7,264 nucleotides of DNA from Phycisphaeraceae bacterium (GCA_003552605.1 PUNN01000308.1:1-7264); one strand, 5' to 3'. Shown: positions 1 to 6,169, counted from the stretch's first letter. Notes: a model not told the origin generated them from the letters alone. Numbers and translations: made by a program.

Positions 1-114
1 CGAGCCTTGGCCGGCCAACTCAGAGGGCGCAACGGGTTCGCTCGGTGCCGAAGCGGACACCGAGGCGGCCGCGAGAAACAGGAGCGTGCAGGCTGCGGTG
101 ATGATTCGTCGCAT
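1..114 (-). CDS. N-terminus of an exported protein (partial; signal peptide only)
   Basis: Read on the minus strand from an ATG at 114, an open frame of 38 codons runs off the left edge of the window. It begins MRRIITAACTLLFLAAASVS. This is a classic Sec signal peptide: two arginines at residues 2-3, a hydrophobic core at about 4-19, and small residues around 19-23 (VSASA) where signal peptidase I could cut. The residues after it are Pro/Ser/Glu/Ala-rich, like a secreted linker. A Shine-Dalgarno-like GAGG lies 11 bases upstream of the ATG. The mature domain is outside the window, so no function can be assigned. The gene is divergent from coaE, so its promoter must lie within 115-442. Confidence 0.7.
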   Translation of the reverse strand, partial: MRRIITAACTLLFLAAASVSASAPSEPVAPSELAGQGS

Positions 115-442
115 GATCGGAGCATCCTCATGTCGTGACCGTGGGAAGCGGCGTATTCTGTTAACATCGGCTGCCAGCCCGCCACGACATGCAACAGATG
201 TCTCCGCCGCGAGGGCCGACTTGATCGCCAAGCTTTTTCTGTAAAGTTGCGTTCCCGGGGGGGGAGGGGCTGAGGATGGTGCTGCGGGGCCGTTGGAGAA
301 TCGCCTCTGGGCGCGGGGGGGCGCGGGAGGCGCGGGGGGCGCGGGAGGCGCGGGGGGCCGCGGACGCGGTGCCGGGTTGGCCGCCGCCCCTGCCTGCCGT
401 TAGATGCGTATCCGCCTTGTATCCCGATCGGAACTGAGCCGC
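115..442. other. Divergent intergenic region without a gene
   Basis: No credible coding frame is present. The stretch must hold the promoter of the leftward signal-peptide gene and that of coaE if coaE is transcribed from here. I see no convincing -35/-10 pair on either strand: TTGATC (221-226) and TAAAGT (242-247) face coaE but are only 15 bases apart. The half nearest coaE is dominated by G runs, including an unbroken run of eight G at 257-264 followed by GGGG at 266-269, and the tandem repeat listed separately. Confidence 0.5.
311..357. repeat. G-rich 9-bp tandem repeat
   Basis: Four consecutive 9-base units occupy 321-356 and alternate between GCGCGGGAG and GCGCGGGGG, giving an 18-base higher-order period. 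A fifth, slightly longer unit (GCGCGGGGGG) precedes them at 311-320. Almost every base is G or C with G on the plus strand, so closely spaced G runs could form quadruplex structures in the coaE-proximal DNA or RNA. The repeat is short enough to vary by replication slippage. No function is evident. Confidence 0.75.
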
Positions 443-1057
443 ATGGCCAAGGCATCAACCACGAAACCGGTGATCGGCCTCGCCGGCGGCATCGGGGCCG
501 GCAAGAGCCTGGTTGCGGGTCAACTGGCATCACTCGGCTGCGGGGTGATCGACGCCGATGCCCTTGCCCGAGAGGTTCTCGAGCAGCCGCAGGTTCAGCA
601 GACGCTGCGGCAATGGTGGGGTGAGCAGATGATCGGCCCCGACGGCCGGGTGGATCGGGCGGCTTTGGCGCGCCGGGTGTTCGATGACCCCGAGGCACTG
701 ACCCGTCTCGAGGGACTGATTCACCCGCGGGTGCATGCCCGGCGGCAGGCCCTGCGCGAGCAGATGACGGCCGACCCACAGGTCAAGGCCATCGTCGAGG
801 ACTGCCCGCTGCTGTTCGAAGCCGGCATCGATCGCACCTGCGATGCAACGATCTTCGTCGATGCCGACAGGGCCACGCGCCTGGCGCGGGTGGCCGCATC
901 GCGCGGGTGGGATGAGGCGGAGTTGCATCGGCGCGAATCGCGACAGCAGCCACTTGACATCAAGGCCGCGAGTGCAGATTATAAGGTGAACAACGGCTCG
1001 GACGAGCAACACACCCTTGAGCAGGTTCGGGGCATCCTCGAACAGATCATGGCGTAA
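443..1057 (+). CDS. coaE: Dephospho-CoA kinase
   Basis: CoaE phosphorylates the 3'-hydroxyl of the dephospho-CoA ribose with ATP, the final step of coenzyme A synthesis, in the cytoplasm. From M1 at 443 the protein has 204 residues, the usual family size. Visible features are the P-loop GGIGAGKS (15-22), the DAD motif (37-39), LIHPRV (92-97), the PLLFE segment of the substrate-binding region (122-126), and ADYKVNN near the C-terminus (179-185), matching the family's ADxVIDN block. An in-frame ATG at 404 would add 13 residues. I prefer 443 because it places the P-loop at the usual distance from the start and has a weak GGAA about ten bases upstream, whereas 404 has no ribosome-binding sequence. 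CoaE is commonly found near rho in several phyla, which fits the next gene. Confidence 0.93.
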   Translation: MAKASTTKPVIGLAGGIGAGKSLVAGQLASLGCGVIDADALAREVLEQPQVQQTLRQWWGEQMIGPDGRVDRAALARRVFDDPEALTRLEGLIHPRVHARRQALREQMTADPQVKAIVEDCPLLFEAGIDRTCDATIFVDADRATRLARVAASRGWDEAELHRRESRQQPLDIKAASADYKVNNGSDEQHTLEQVRGILEQIMA

Positions 1058-1547
1058 CGCGGTTGGTCGTGAGCCTTGTTTCCCCGTAGCGATATACCCC
1101 ATGGTCATGCACGGTGAGGCCGAAAAAGCCATCACCAGAAGGGGACCGCGTGCGGGCCAGCCCTCGCCCCACGATGCGCAGGGCGGTCGACACGCGGGCC
1201 GCCAGCCCGCTCCCGTATCATTGGGAACATCCTGGCCCCGGACGCGGTGGCCGCGGTAAGCACCACAAGGGCTACCCCCGGCCATACCGTCCGACCGACC
1301 GCCCTTGAGTGGGTGCCGGGTCCGCCACCATGCACTCATTCGCGCCACCCCACACTGAACAAGCAACCACCGCCACGGCCCGGCCGATTCGCCTGTTCGG
1401 CCACCCCCCCCACCGACTCCCAACCCCTGCAATCACGCAAACGCCCCCATCCCCGTAACCCCGAATGACTGATCCGCATCAATTGTCAATCCACCCGCCG
1501 CGGTTGTTTCCCTGACGACCGCATCTCTCGACAAGGAGACCTCTCCG
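1058..1547. other. Long intergenic region / rho leader
   Basis: There are 490 bases between coaE and rho with no convincing gene; frames here lack a ribosome-binding site and read as proline- or arginine-rich noise. Two small stem-loops are visible in the first half. One is GGTGA+GGC (1113-1120) pairing with GCC+TCACC (1128-1136), with one bulged A and an A-rich loop. The other is GCGGGC (1194-1199) with GCCCGC (1205-1210). Neither is followed by a T tract, so no intrinsic terminator separates coaE from rho. The last 180 bases or so are strongly C-rich (see separate entry). No tRNA, tmRNA, SRP RNA or RNase P RNA hallmarks were recognised. Confidence 0.55.
1321..1500 (+). promoter_or_regulatory. 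C-rich, G-poor rho leader, candidate rut site
   Basis: By hand count these 180 bases contain about 88 C and 28 G on the coding strand, a C:G ratio near 3, whereas the adjoining genes have roughly balanced C and G. Pyrimidine-C clusters recur, for example an eight-C run around 1404-1411 and CGCCCCCATCCCC around 1442-1454. Such unstructured C>G RNA is what Rho binds, and rho mRNA leaders in characterised bacteria can be attenuated by Rho itself. Position directly before rho suggests autogenous control. That role is inferred; the composition is observed. Confidence 0.45.
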
Positions 1548-3008
1548 ATGGCAGAAGAAAAGACCCGAACCAAGCGGCGCACCCGTGCTTCCAGCGAAAC
1601 CGCCGAGAAGGAATCGACCACCCGCTCGAGCAGCGCCACGGCTGACACACCATCCAAGGCCCCGGCGGAACCGGGCCGCCCGAAGATCACCACCGATGAG
1701 GAGCTCGAAGCGGAAACGCAGGCGCGCTACGAGCAGGCCAAGCGAACCGACATGACCGTCCGGGAAATGCTCAAGCTTTCCACGGATGATCTGAAGGCCA
1801 AGGCGAAGAAAGAGGGCGTCAAGGAGATCGACGGGCTCAAGCAGCAGGAACTGGTGTTCAAGATTCTCGAGGCCGAGGTCTTCAGGCAGGGCCTGATGTA
1901 CGGCATCGGTGTGCTCGAGATCCTGCCCGACGGCTTCGGCTTTCTGCGCAGCCCCGAGTATTCCTACCTCCCCTGCCCCGATGACATTTATGTCAGTCCG
2001 AGCCAGATCCGCCGCTTCGGCCTGCGGCCGGGCCACATCGTGCAGGGCAGCATCCGCCCGCCCAAGGAGTCGGAGAAGTACTTCGCCCTGCTGCGCGTGG
2101 ATGCGGTCAACGGCCTGCCGCCGGATCAGCTCAACGATGTGACCAACTTCGAGGACCTGACGCCGCTGCATCCCTACGAGCGGTTCGTGCTCGAAACCAC
2201 GCCCGAAGAAGTCAGCATGCGCGTGGTCGACATCGTCACGCCCGTCGGGCGCGGCCAGCGCGGCCTGATCGTCGCCCCGCCGCGCACCGGCAAGACCGTG
2301 CTGCTTCAGCGCATGGCCAATTCCATCATCACCAACTATCCCGATGTGCATGTGATCGTGCTGCTGATCGACGAGCGGCCGGAAGAGGTCACCGACTTCC
2401 GATTGAACACGCCCGACCGCGTCGAGGTGATCGCCTCAACCTTCGACGAGCAGTCATCGCGCCACGTCCAGGTGTGTGAGATGGTAATTGAAAAGTCCCG
2501 CCGGATGGTCGAGTTCGGGGAGGATGTGGTCATCCTGATGGACTCGATCACCCGTATGGCCCGGGCCTATAACACCGAGATGCCCCACTCGGGCAAGATA
2601 CTCACCGGTGGTCTCGACTCCAACGCCCTCCAGCGGCCGCGAAAGTTCATCGGCTCTGCCCGTGCCATTGAAAAAGGCGGCTCGCTGACCATCATCGCCA
2701 CCGCACTGGTCGATACAGGCTCGAAGATGGACGACATCATCTTCGAGGAGTTCAAGGGCACCGGCAACATGGAGCTTCACCTCGACCGCCGGCTGGTCGA
2801 AAAGCGAATCTACCCGGCGATCGACATCGGCGCCTCGGGCACGCGGCGTGAGGAACTGCTGCTTGACCCGAAGGAACTCGAGCTGGTCTACCGCCTCCGC
2901 AAGGTGCTCGCCGACATGAATGTCGTCGAGGCGATGGAACTGCTCAAGAAGCGCCTCGAGCGCGTCAAGACCAATGCCGAGTTCCTCATGACGATGAACC
3001 TCGACTGA
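1548..3008 (+). CDS. rho: Transcription termination factor Rho
   Basis: Rho is a homohexameric RNA-dependent ATPase/helicase that loads on C-rich nascent RNA and releases RNA polymerase. The 486-residue protein has a charged, Ser/Thr/Lys/Glu-rich N-terminal extension (about 1-65) absent from the 419-residue E. coli protein. It then has the Rho N-terminal helical domain (about 68-112), the cold-shock-like RNA-binding domain (117-186, with the FGF aromatic pair at 130-132 and DDIYVSPSQIRRF), and the RecA-like motor. The P-loop reads APPRTGKT (243-250). The catalytic Glu and adjacent Arg are at LIDER (E276, R277), Walker B at ILMDS (D332), and the trans-acting arginine of the GTR motif is R433, equivalent to E. 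coli R366. Residues aligning with the bicyclomycin contacts R212, D265 and S266 are present (R277, D332, S333). A strong AAGGAG (1533-1538) nine bases before the ATG fixes the start. Confidence 0.98.
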   Translation: MAEEKTRTKRRTRASSETAEKESTTRSSSATADTPSKAPAEPGRPKITTDEELEAETQARYEQAKRTDMTVREMLKLSTDDLKAKAKKEGVKEIDGLKQQELVFKILEAEVFRQGLMYGIGVLEILPDGFGFLRSPEYSYLPCPDDIYVSPSQIRRFGLRPGHIVQGSIRPPKESEKYFALLRVDAVNGLPPDQLNDVTNFEDLTPLHPYERFVLETTPEEVSMRVVDIVTPVGRGQRGLIVAPPRTGKTVLLQRMANSIITNYPDVHVIVLLIDERPEEVTDFRLNTPDRVEVIASTFDEQSSRHVQVCEMVIEKSRRMVEFGEDVVILMDSITRMARAYNTEMPHSGKILTGGLDSNALQRPRKFIGSARAIEKGGSLTIIATALVDTGSKMDDIIFEEFKGTGNMELHLDRRLVEKRIYPAIDIGASGTRREELLLDPKELELVYRLRKVLADMNVVEAMELLKKRLERVKTNAEFLMTMNLD

Positions 3009-3120
3009 TCGTGCCACCGGCCGACGGCCCCGTGCCCACCGGTCGGTCAGAATCAACGGCTCACCGGCGTTGTGCCCCCTTGTGCCTGCGCGTTCAGCAG
3101 GGACCGGACCTTCGTCGCTC

Positions 3121-3127
3121 AAGGAAG
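3121..3127 (+). promoter_or_regulatory. Ribosome-binding site that fixes the protease start
   Basis: AAGGAAG lies seven bases before the ATG at 3135. It favours this start over the upstream in-frame GTG at 3072, which has no comparable sequence and would put 21 extra residues before the hydrophobic segment. Confidence 0.65.
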
Positions 3128-3134
3128 CAGTTGC

Positions 3135-4256
3135 ATGCACATGACCACGGACCGCGCACGCATTGGCCTGCCCCACCCGGTACCGCACCCTGCATGCAGC
3201 GCCGTCTGCCGGAGACATTCATCGGCCGGTGGCCTTCTGCTTCTGCTCCCGTTGCTGTTGGCGCTGCTCGGGACGCTTGCCGGGACTGGCGGCTGCGCCG
3301 CCGGTGCGGGCATCAACGCGGCCTCGACACCCCCGCCGATCGACAACGACCCCGATGCCCGGCTGATCCGGTTCGTGACCCGCCACGACCTGCCCCTGGC
3401 CAACAGCTACGTCAATGACCGGCACGTTGGGTTCTTCCTGATCGATACGGGCAGTTCCATCACCGTGGTCGAGCGAAGCGTGGCCGCCCGGCTCGGGCTG
3501 GAGGGGGTGGCCTCGGGGCGCATCACCGGGATCGGCGGTACCGAGCGGGTGCAGATGGCGGATATCGACAACCTCCAGGTGGACAACTACCGCGTTGGCG
3601 GGCACCGCGTGGCCATCGTCGACCTCGATGGATTGCGCCGCAGCGCCCGCTGGCCGATTGCCGGCATCCTTGGCATCAACACGCTCAAGCAGCAGCCTTT
3701 TACCATCGACTACGCAGCGCGGCGGGTCACCGTACACGATGCCGAAACCTTCGAACCGCCGGACGGGGCCACCCGTCACCGCCTGCACGAGGTCAACCGA
3801 CTGCCGGCGATCAAGGCGGATGTGGGAGGCGATGATCGCCACCGGTCCATCTGGCTGCTGATCGACTCGGGGATGAACTCCCACCTCGCACTGCCCTACC
3901 ACTTCGTCCGGCCGGATTCGTGGATGCTCTCGGGCGAGCGGAACGTGCATCGCGAGGCTGTGGGGGTCGGCGGTGCGGCCCGCAACATCAGTTCCGAACT
4001 CGCCCTGCTGCGGGCTTTCGACCGCGAGTGGCGCGATGTCCCGGTGCATGTGGAGCTTGACGCACCCGAGCAGGAGGTCGATGGGCTTGCCATCGGCCGG
4101 ATCGGCAACGGCCTGCTCAAGCAGATGCGGATCACCTTCGACTACGAAAGCGACAGTGTCTGGATCGAGCTTGTGGAAGAAGGGGCCGGCGCGGCGGCAG
4201 GTCCACTTCCGAGCAGGTCGGCGGCGGCCATCATAGCCGGTAACGTCTATAATTGA
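3135..4256 (+). CDS. Two-lobed retropepsin-like aspartic protease, membrane-anchored or exported
   Basis: From ATG 3135 the protein has 373 residues. A hydrophobic stretch at about 33-49 (LLLLLPLLLALLG) after a basic N-region, ending in GTGGC with Cys54, suggests a signal peptide or membrane anchor; the lipobox is poor, so a lipoprotein is only possible. Two clan AA-type lobes follow. Lobe 1 (about 86-203) has FFLIDTGSS with catalytic Asp104 and the hydrophobic-hydrophobic-Gly strand GILGIN (177-182). Lobe 2 (about 223-346) has WLLIDSGMN with Asp244 and RIGNGLL (322-328). Both lobes close with similar LKQ...T[IF]DY segments, indicating internal duplication. By family knowledge each lobe would supply one catalytic aspartate of a single-chain peptidase acting outside the cytoplasm; the substrate is unknown. 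The gene starts 126 bases after rho and could be co-transcribed with it. The upstream GTG 3072 start cannot be excluded. Confidence 0.8.
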   Translation: MHMTTDRARIGLPHPVPHPACSAVCRRHSSAGGLLLLLPLLLALLGTLAGTGGCAAGAGINAASTPPPIDNDPDARLIRFVTRHDLPLANSYVNDRHVGFFLIDTGSSITVVERSVAARLGLEGVASGRITGIGGTERVQMADIDNLQVDNYRVGGHRVAIVDLDGLRRSARWPIAGILGINTLKQQPFTIDYAARRVTVHDAETFEPPDGATRHRLHEVNRLPAIKADVGGDDRHRSIWLLIDSGMNSHLALPYHFVRPDSWMLSGERNVHREAVGVGGAARNISSELALLRAFDREWRDVPVHVELDAPEQEVDGLAIGRIGNGLLKQMRITFDYESDSVWIELVEEGAGAAAGPLPSRSAAAIIAGNVYN

Positions 4257-4277
4257 CGAATATAGCGCCTCGGGAGA

Positions 4278-4320
4278 GGAGTCCCGCTGGCTCTTGGCCT
4301 GAGCCAGGAAGGGGCACTCC
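4278..4320. terminator. Stem-loop between convergent genes, possible bidirectional terminator
   Basis: A perfect 7-bp stem, CTGGCTC (4287-4293) with GAGCCAG (4301-4307), has a 7-base loop. It sits inside outer pairing of GGAGT (4278-4282) with ACTCC (4316-4320), with CCC/GGG pairing between them. A smaller CGGGA/TCCCG hairpin (4271-4286) is an alternative fold. It lies 21 bases past the protease stop and about 40 bases past the fucosidase stop, where the two transcripts converge. There is no T tract on either strand, so it would not be a canonical intrinsic terminator; it could instead protect 3' ends or act together with Rho. Confidence 0.4.
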
Positions 4321-4361
4321 CTGCTCCCGCACCGGTGAGGCGCGTTTCCCGCTGCCGAGGA

Positions 4362-5675
4362 TCACCTTTTCAGGATGATCTCGACCACGGGGACGGTCAC
4401 CTTGGGCTTGACGATCGGCAGCATCAGCCGCACCGTCCCGCCGCGCTGCTCCTGCGCATCGGCGGGGGTCTCGTGCCATGGCACCTCGGAGCCATCGTTG
4501 AGCAGTTGGGCATACGCGATGCGGCCGGCAAGGCCATCGAGCCAGATCTGCTTGAACGGCCAGGCATAAAGGTGCAGGTACAGCCTCTGGGTCTGCGGGT
4601 TATAGGTGTAGCGCCCATCGAGCGGGGCGGGGATGTCATCCGGGGCCTGCGTACACCCGTAAATGCTGCGGCTGTGGTGATGCATCCAGCGGCCCATGGC
4701 ATCGAGGGCGTTGAGGGCACGCTCATCGAACTCGCCGCGACCGGTCGGGCCCACGTTGAGAAGCAGATTCCCACCGGTACTGACGGTGTTGATCAGCATC
4801 TGCACGAGCATATCTTCACTCTTCCAGGTCGACTCATCGCGGTGGTAACCCCATGAACCGCTGAAGGTCTGACACGCTTCCCACACCACCCTTCGGCCAT
4901 CCTTCACCGGCCAGATCCGCGGCTGCCACTGCTCGGGCGTGTAATAGTCCCACTCCTCCTCGAGGTCGAGGCGGTTGTCGACCAGAATGCCGGGCTGAAG
5001 CTCGCGCACCATCTTGATGAGATTCTCACTGTCCCAGTCCTCACGGCCCTTGCCGTGCCGGATGATGTTGCCCTGCTCATCACGCTTCGTGGGATAGCTG
5101 AAGTCGAACCAGGCAATGTGGATGGGCCCGAACTGCGTCAACAGCTCGCGAACCTGTCCGTGCAGGTACTCGATGTATCGCTTCTGATCGCGGCCGGCAT
5201 TGAGCTTCTCCCGGTCCGGGTGTTCGGCAAGCGGATGGTTGTCATCGATGACAAAGTCGGGGTGATGCCAGTCGATGAGTGAATGGTAGAAGCCCACCTT
5301 CAGGCCCCGGCTGCGGAAGGCCTCGACCATCGGGCGCAGCACATCCTTGCCGTAAGGGGTGTTGGTGACCTTGAAATCGGTCAGCCCGCTGTCCCAGAGA
5401 CAGAAGCCATCGTGATGCTTGGTCGTGATAACGAAATACTTCATGCCCGCATTCGCGGCGGCATCGGCCCACTTTTGCGGATCGTAAAGGTCCGGATCGA
5501 AGTGGTCGAAGTACTTCGCCTTGTACGCCTCGGCGTCGATCCGCTCACGACGCCTCACCCACTCATGCCGCGCCGGCATCGCGTAAATGCCCCAATGGAT
5601 GAACATGCCGAACCGATCATGGAGGAACCATGTCGAATCACCGATCGTCGGGCGGACATCTGCGGGAAGCGTCAT
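4362..5675 (-). CDS. Alpha-L-fucosidase, glycoside hydrolase family 29
   Basis: GH29 enzymes remove terminal alpha-L-fucose with retention of configuration. From the ATG at 5675 the protein has 437 residues, typical for a catalytic barrel plus a small beta C-terminal domain. Family motifs in order are RFGMFIHWG (about 21-29), YFVITTKHHDGFCLWDS (about 80-96), the nucleophile-bearing strand IAWFD (Asp191), VWEACQTFSGSWGY (about 264-277; Glu266 is a candidate acid/base but this differs among subfamilies), and GGNLLLNVGPTGRG (about 301-314). There is no signal peptide or membrane segment, so the enzyme is probably cytoplasmic and would act on imported fuco-oligosaccharides. An in-frame ATG at 5714 adds 13 residues, but AAGGAG (5685-5690 on this strand) lies nine bases before 5675, making that the better start. 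No transporter or fucose catabolic gene is adjacent; linkage specificity cannot be told from sequence. Confidence 0.93.
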   Translation of the reverse strand: MTLPADVRPTIGDSTWFLHDRFGMFIHWGIYAMPARHEWVRRRERIDAEAYKAKYFDHFDPDLYDPQKWADAAANAGMKYFVITTKHHDGFCLWDSGLTDFKVTNTPYGKDVLRPMVEAFRSRGLKVGFYHSLIDWHHPDFVIDDNHPLAEHPDREKLNAGRDQKRYIEYLHGQVRELLTQFGPIHIAWFDFSYPTKRDEQGNIIRHGKGREDWDSENLIKMVRELQPGILVDNRLDLEEEWDYYTPEQWQPRIWPVKDGRRVVWEACQTFSGSWGYHRDESTWKSEDMLVQMLINTVSTGGNLLLNVGPTGRGEFDERALNALDAMGRWMHHHSRSIYGCTQAPDDIPAPLDGRYTYNPQTQRLYLHLYAWPFKQIWLDGLAGRIAYAQLLNDGSEVPWHETPADAQEQRGGTVRLMLPIVKPKVTVPVVEIILKR

Positions 5676-5684
5676 AACAGGTGG

Positions 5685-5690
5685 CTCCTT
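5685..5690 (-). promoter_or_regulatory. Ribosome-binding site that fixes the fucosidase start
   Basis: On the minus strand AAGGAG ends nine bases before the ATG at 5675. It lies downstream of the alternative ATG at 5714, so that longer start would put the ribosome-binding sequence inside the coding region. Confidence 0.7.
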
Positions 5691-5700
5691 GGATAAAAGG

Positions 5701-5710
5701 CCAACGTTGG
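5701..5710. promoter_or_regulatory. Perfect 10-bp palindrome, possible operator of the fucosidase gene
   Basis: CCAACGTTGG is a perfect palindrome centred 30 bases upstream of the fucosidase start. The AACGTT core with a central CG resembles operators of LacI/GalR-family sugar regulators, which often control glycoside hydrolase genes. No regulator gene is visible here and no second site was found. A TTTTAT (on the minus strand) just downstream of the palindrome could belong to a -10 region but has no well-spaced -35. Function is inferred only from position and symmetry. Confidence 0.3.
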
Positions 5711-5754
5711 ACATTCAACGACAAGCGAACCATCCTCGGACAGCCGGCCGGAAT

Positions 5755-5806
5755 ATGCAAGTCGCCCGCCTGTGGTCACAGGGCAAACGCATGTAGACGC
5801 GAAACC
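5755..5806. repeat. Family-B intergenic repeat, copy 1
   Basis: This copy shares ATGC, TCGCCC and the exact 11-mer GCCTGTGGTCA (5768-5778), then GGG, AACGCA, TG and GACGCG, with copy 2 at 5928-5976, with small gaps. It includes its own tight inverted repeat, CCTGTG/CACAGG (5769-5774 and 5777-5782). It directly precedes the first REP-like module. No coding potential is seen. Confidence 0.6.
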
Positions 5807-5920
5807 GGGTGGCATGGTCAGCGGCTTCCGGGGGTGTCCGCAGCCGATGGCCATGACGGCCTGTGACTGGGGGTTCGCCGCATGGCCATCAGCCGAAGAT
5901 GGCTGCTGACCATGCCACCC
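5807..5920. repeat. REP-like hairpin pair (BIME/MITE-like), module 1
   Basis: This 114-bp module has perfect 16-bp terminal inverted repeats, GGGTGGCATGGTCAGC (5807-5822) and its complement (5905-5920). A second inverted pair, GATGGCCATG (5846-5855) and CATGGCCATC (5881-5890), flanks a 25-base centre. Each half is itself a hairpin. The left half pairs CATGGTCAGCGGCT (5813-5826) with AGCCGATGGCCATG (5842-5855) at 12 of 14 positions. The right half pairs CATGGCCATCAGCC with GGCTGCTGACCATG equally well. A GTGG precedes each hairpin on its own strand, as the conserved tetranucleotide does in classical REP sequences. No target-site duplication is evident. Confidence 0.8.
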
Positions 5921-5927
5921 AAGGTAC

Positions 5928-5976
5928 ATGCGTTCGCCCTGCCTGTGGTCAGGGAACGCAGGGTGCATGACACGCG
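5928..5976. repeat. Family-B intergenic repeat, copy 2
   Basis: This is the best-preserved copy, located between modules 1 and 2. It contains the 11-mer GCCTGTGGTCA (5941-5951) shared with copy 1 and GGGAACGCAGGG...CATGACAC (5952-5973) shared with copy 3. It can fold: TGCGTTCGCCCTG (5929-5941) pairs with CAGGGAACGCA (5950-5960) apart from a two-base bulge. It is unrelated in sequence to the REP-like modules. Confidence 0.6.
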
Positions 5977-5991
5977 CCGTGGGTCAGCAAG

Positions 5992-6135
5992 GGGTGGCAT
6001 GGTCAGCGGGCTTTCCGGGGGTCTTCAGCCCGATGGCCATGCGAGTCCCAAGGGATTCCCGTAGCGCCCCGCAACCCCCGGAACCCCCGGAACCGCATGG
6101 CCATCGGCCGCGGACGGCCGCTGACCATGCCACCC
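5992..6135. repeat. REP-like hairpin pair (BIME/MITE-like), module 2
   Basis: This 144-bp module has the same perfect 16-bp ends, GGGTGGCATGGTCAGC (5992-6007) and its complement (6120-6135), and the same inner pair, GATGGCCATG (6032-6041) and CATGGCCATC (6096-6105). The centre is longer than in module 1 (54 bases) and contains a 9-bp direct repeat, AACCCCCGG, twice (6073-6090). The left hairpin has one extra G in the 5' arm (CGGGCT) matched by one extra C in the 3' arm (AGCCCG) relative to module 1, so pairing is kept. Confidence 0.8.
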
Positions 6136-6169
6136 TATCCGCTTGGAATCATAAGAGGGTCGCGGGAAA

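Noticed and set aside
404..442. ATG at 404 as the coaE start
   Set aside because: No ribosome-binding sequence precedes it, and the 13 extra residues do not resemble the family's N-terminus. It is kept only as an alternative.
1194..1210. Intrinsic terminator after coaE (GCGGGC/GCCCGC hairpin)
   Set aside because: The stem is only 6 bp and no T tract follows, so it is at most a leader hairpin.
1305..1333. TTGAGT as the -35 of a rho promoter
   Set aside because: No acceptable -10 lies 16-18 bases downstream; the sequence there is CCATGC.
530..1432. Long open frame on the minus strand across coaE and the gap to rho
   Set aside because: It lies antisense to the clear coaE motifs, has a low-complexity glycine- and arginine-rich translation, and has no ribosome-binding site. 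It is a shadow frame of GC-rich DNA.
1479..3218. Open frames on the minus strand opposite rho (1479-2351 and 2454-3218)
   Set aside because: They are antisense to conserved Rho domains throughout, and their translations show no recognisable family or domain pattern.
3011..3418. Plus-strand frame of 135 codons directly after rho
   Set aside because: It overlaps the protease N-terminus in another frame, is arginine- and proline-rich, and has no ribosome-binding site.
3219..4049. Open frame on the minus strand opposite the aspartic protease
   Set aside because: It is antisense to both catalytic motifs and has no start signal; the plus frame explains the region.
5807..6135. Complete insertion sequence or autonomous transposon
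   Set aside because: Despite 16-bp terminal inverted repeats, the modules hold no transposase frame, and I see no target-site duplication.
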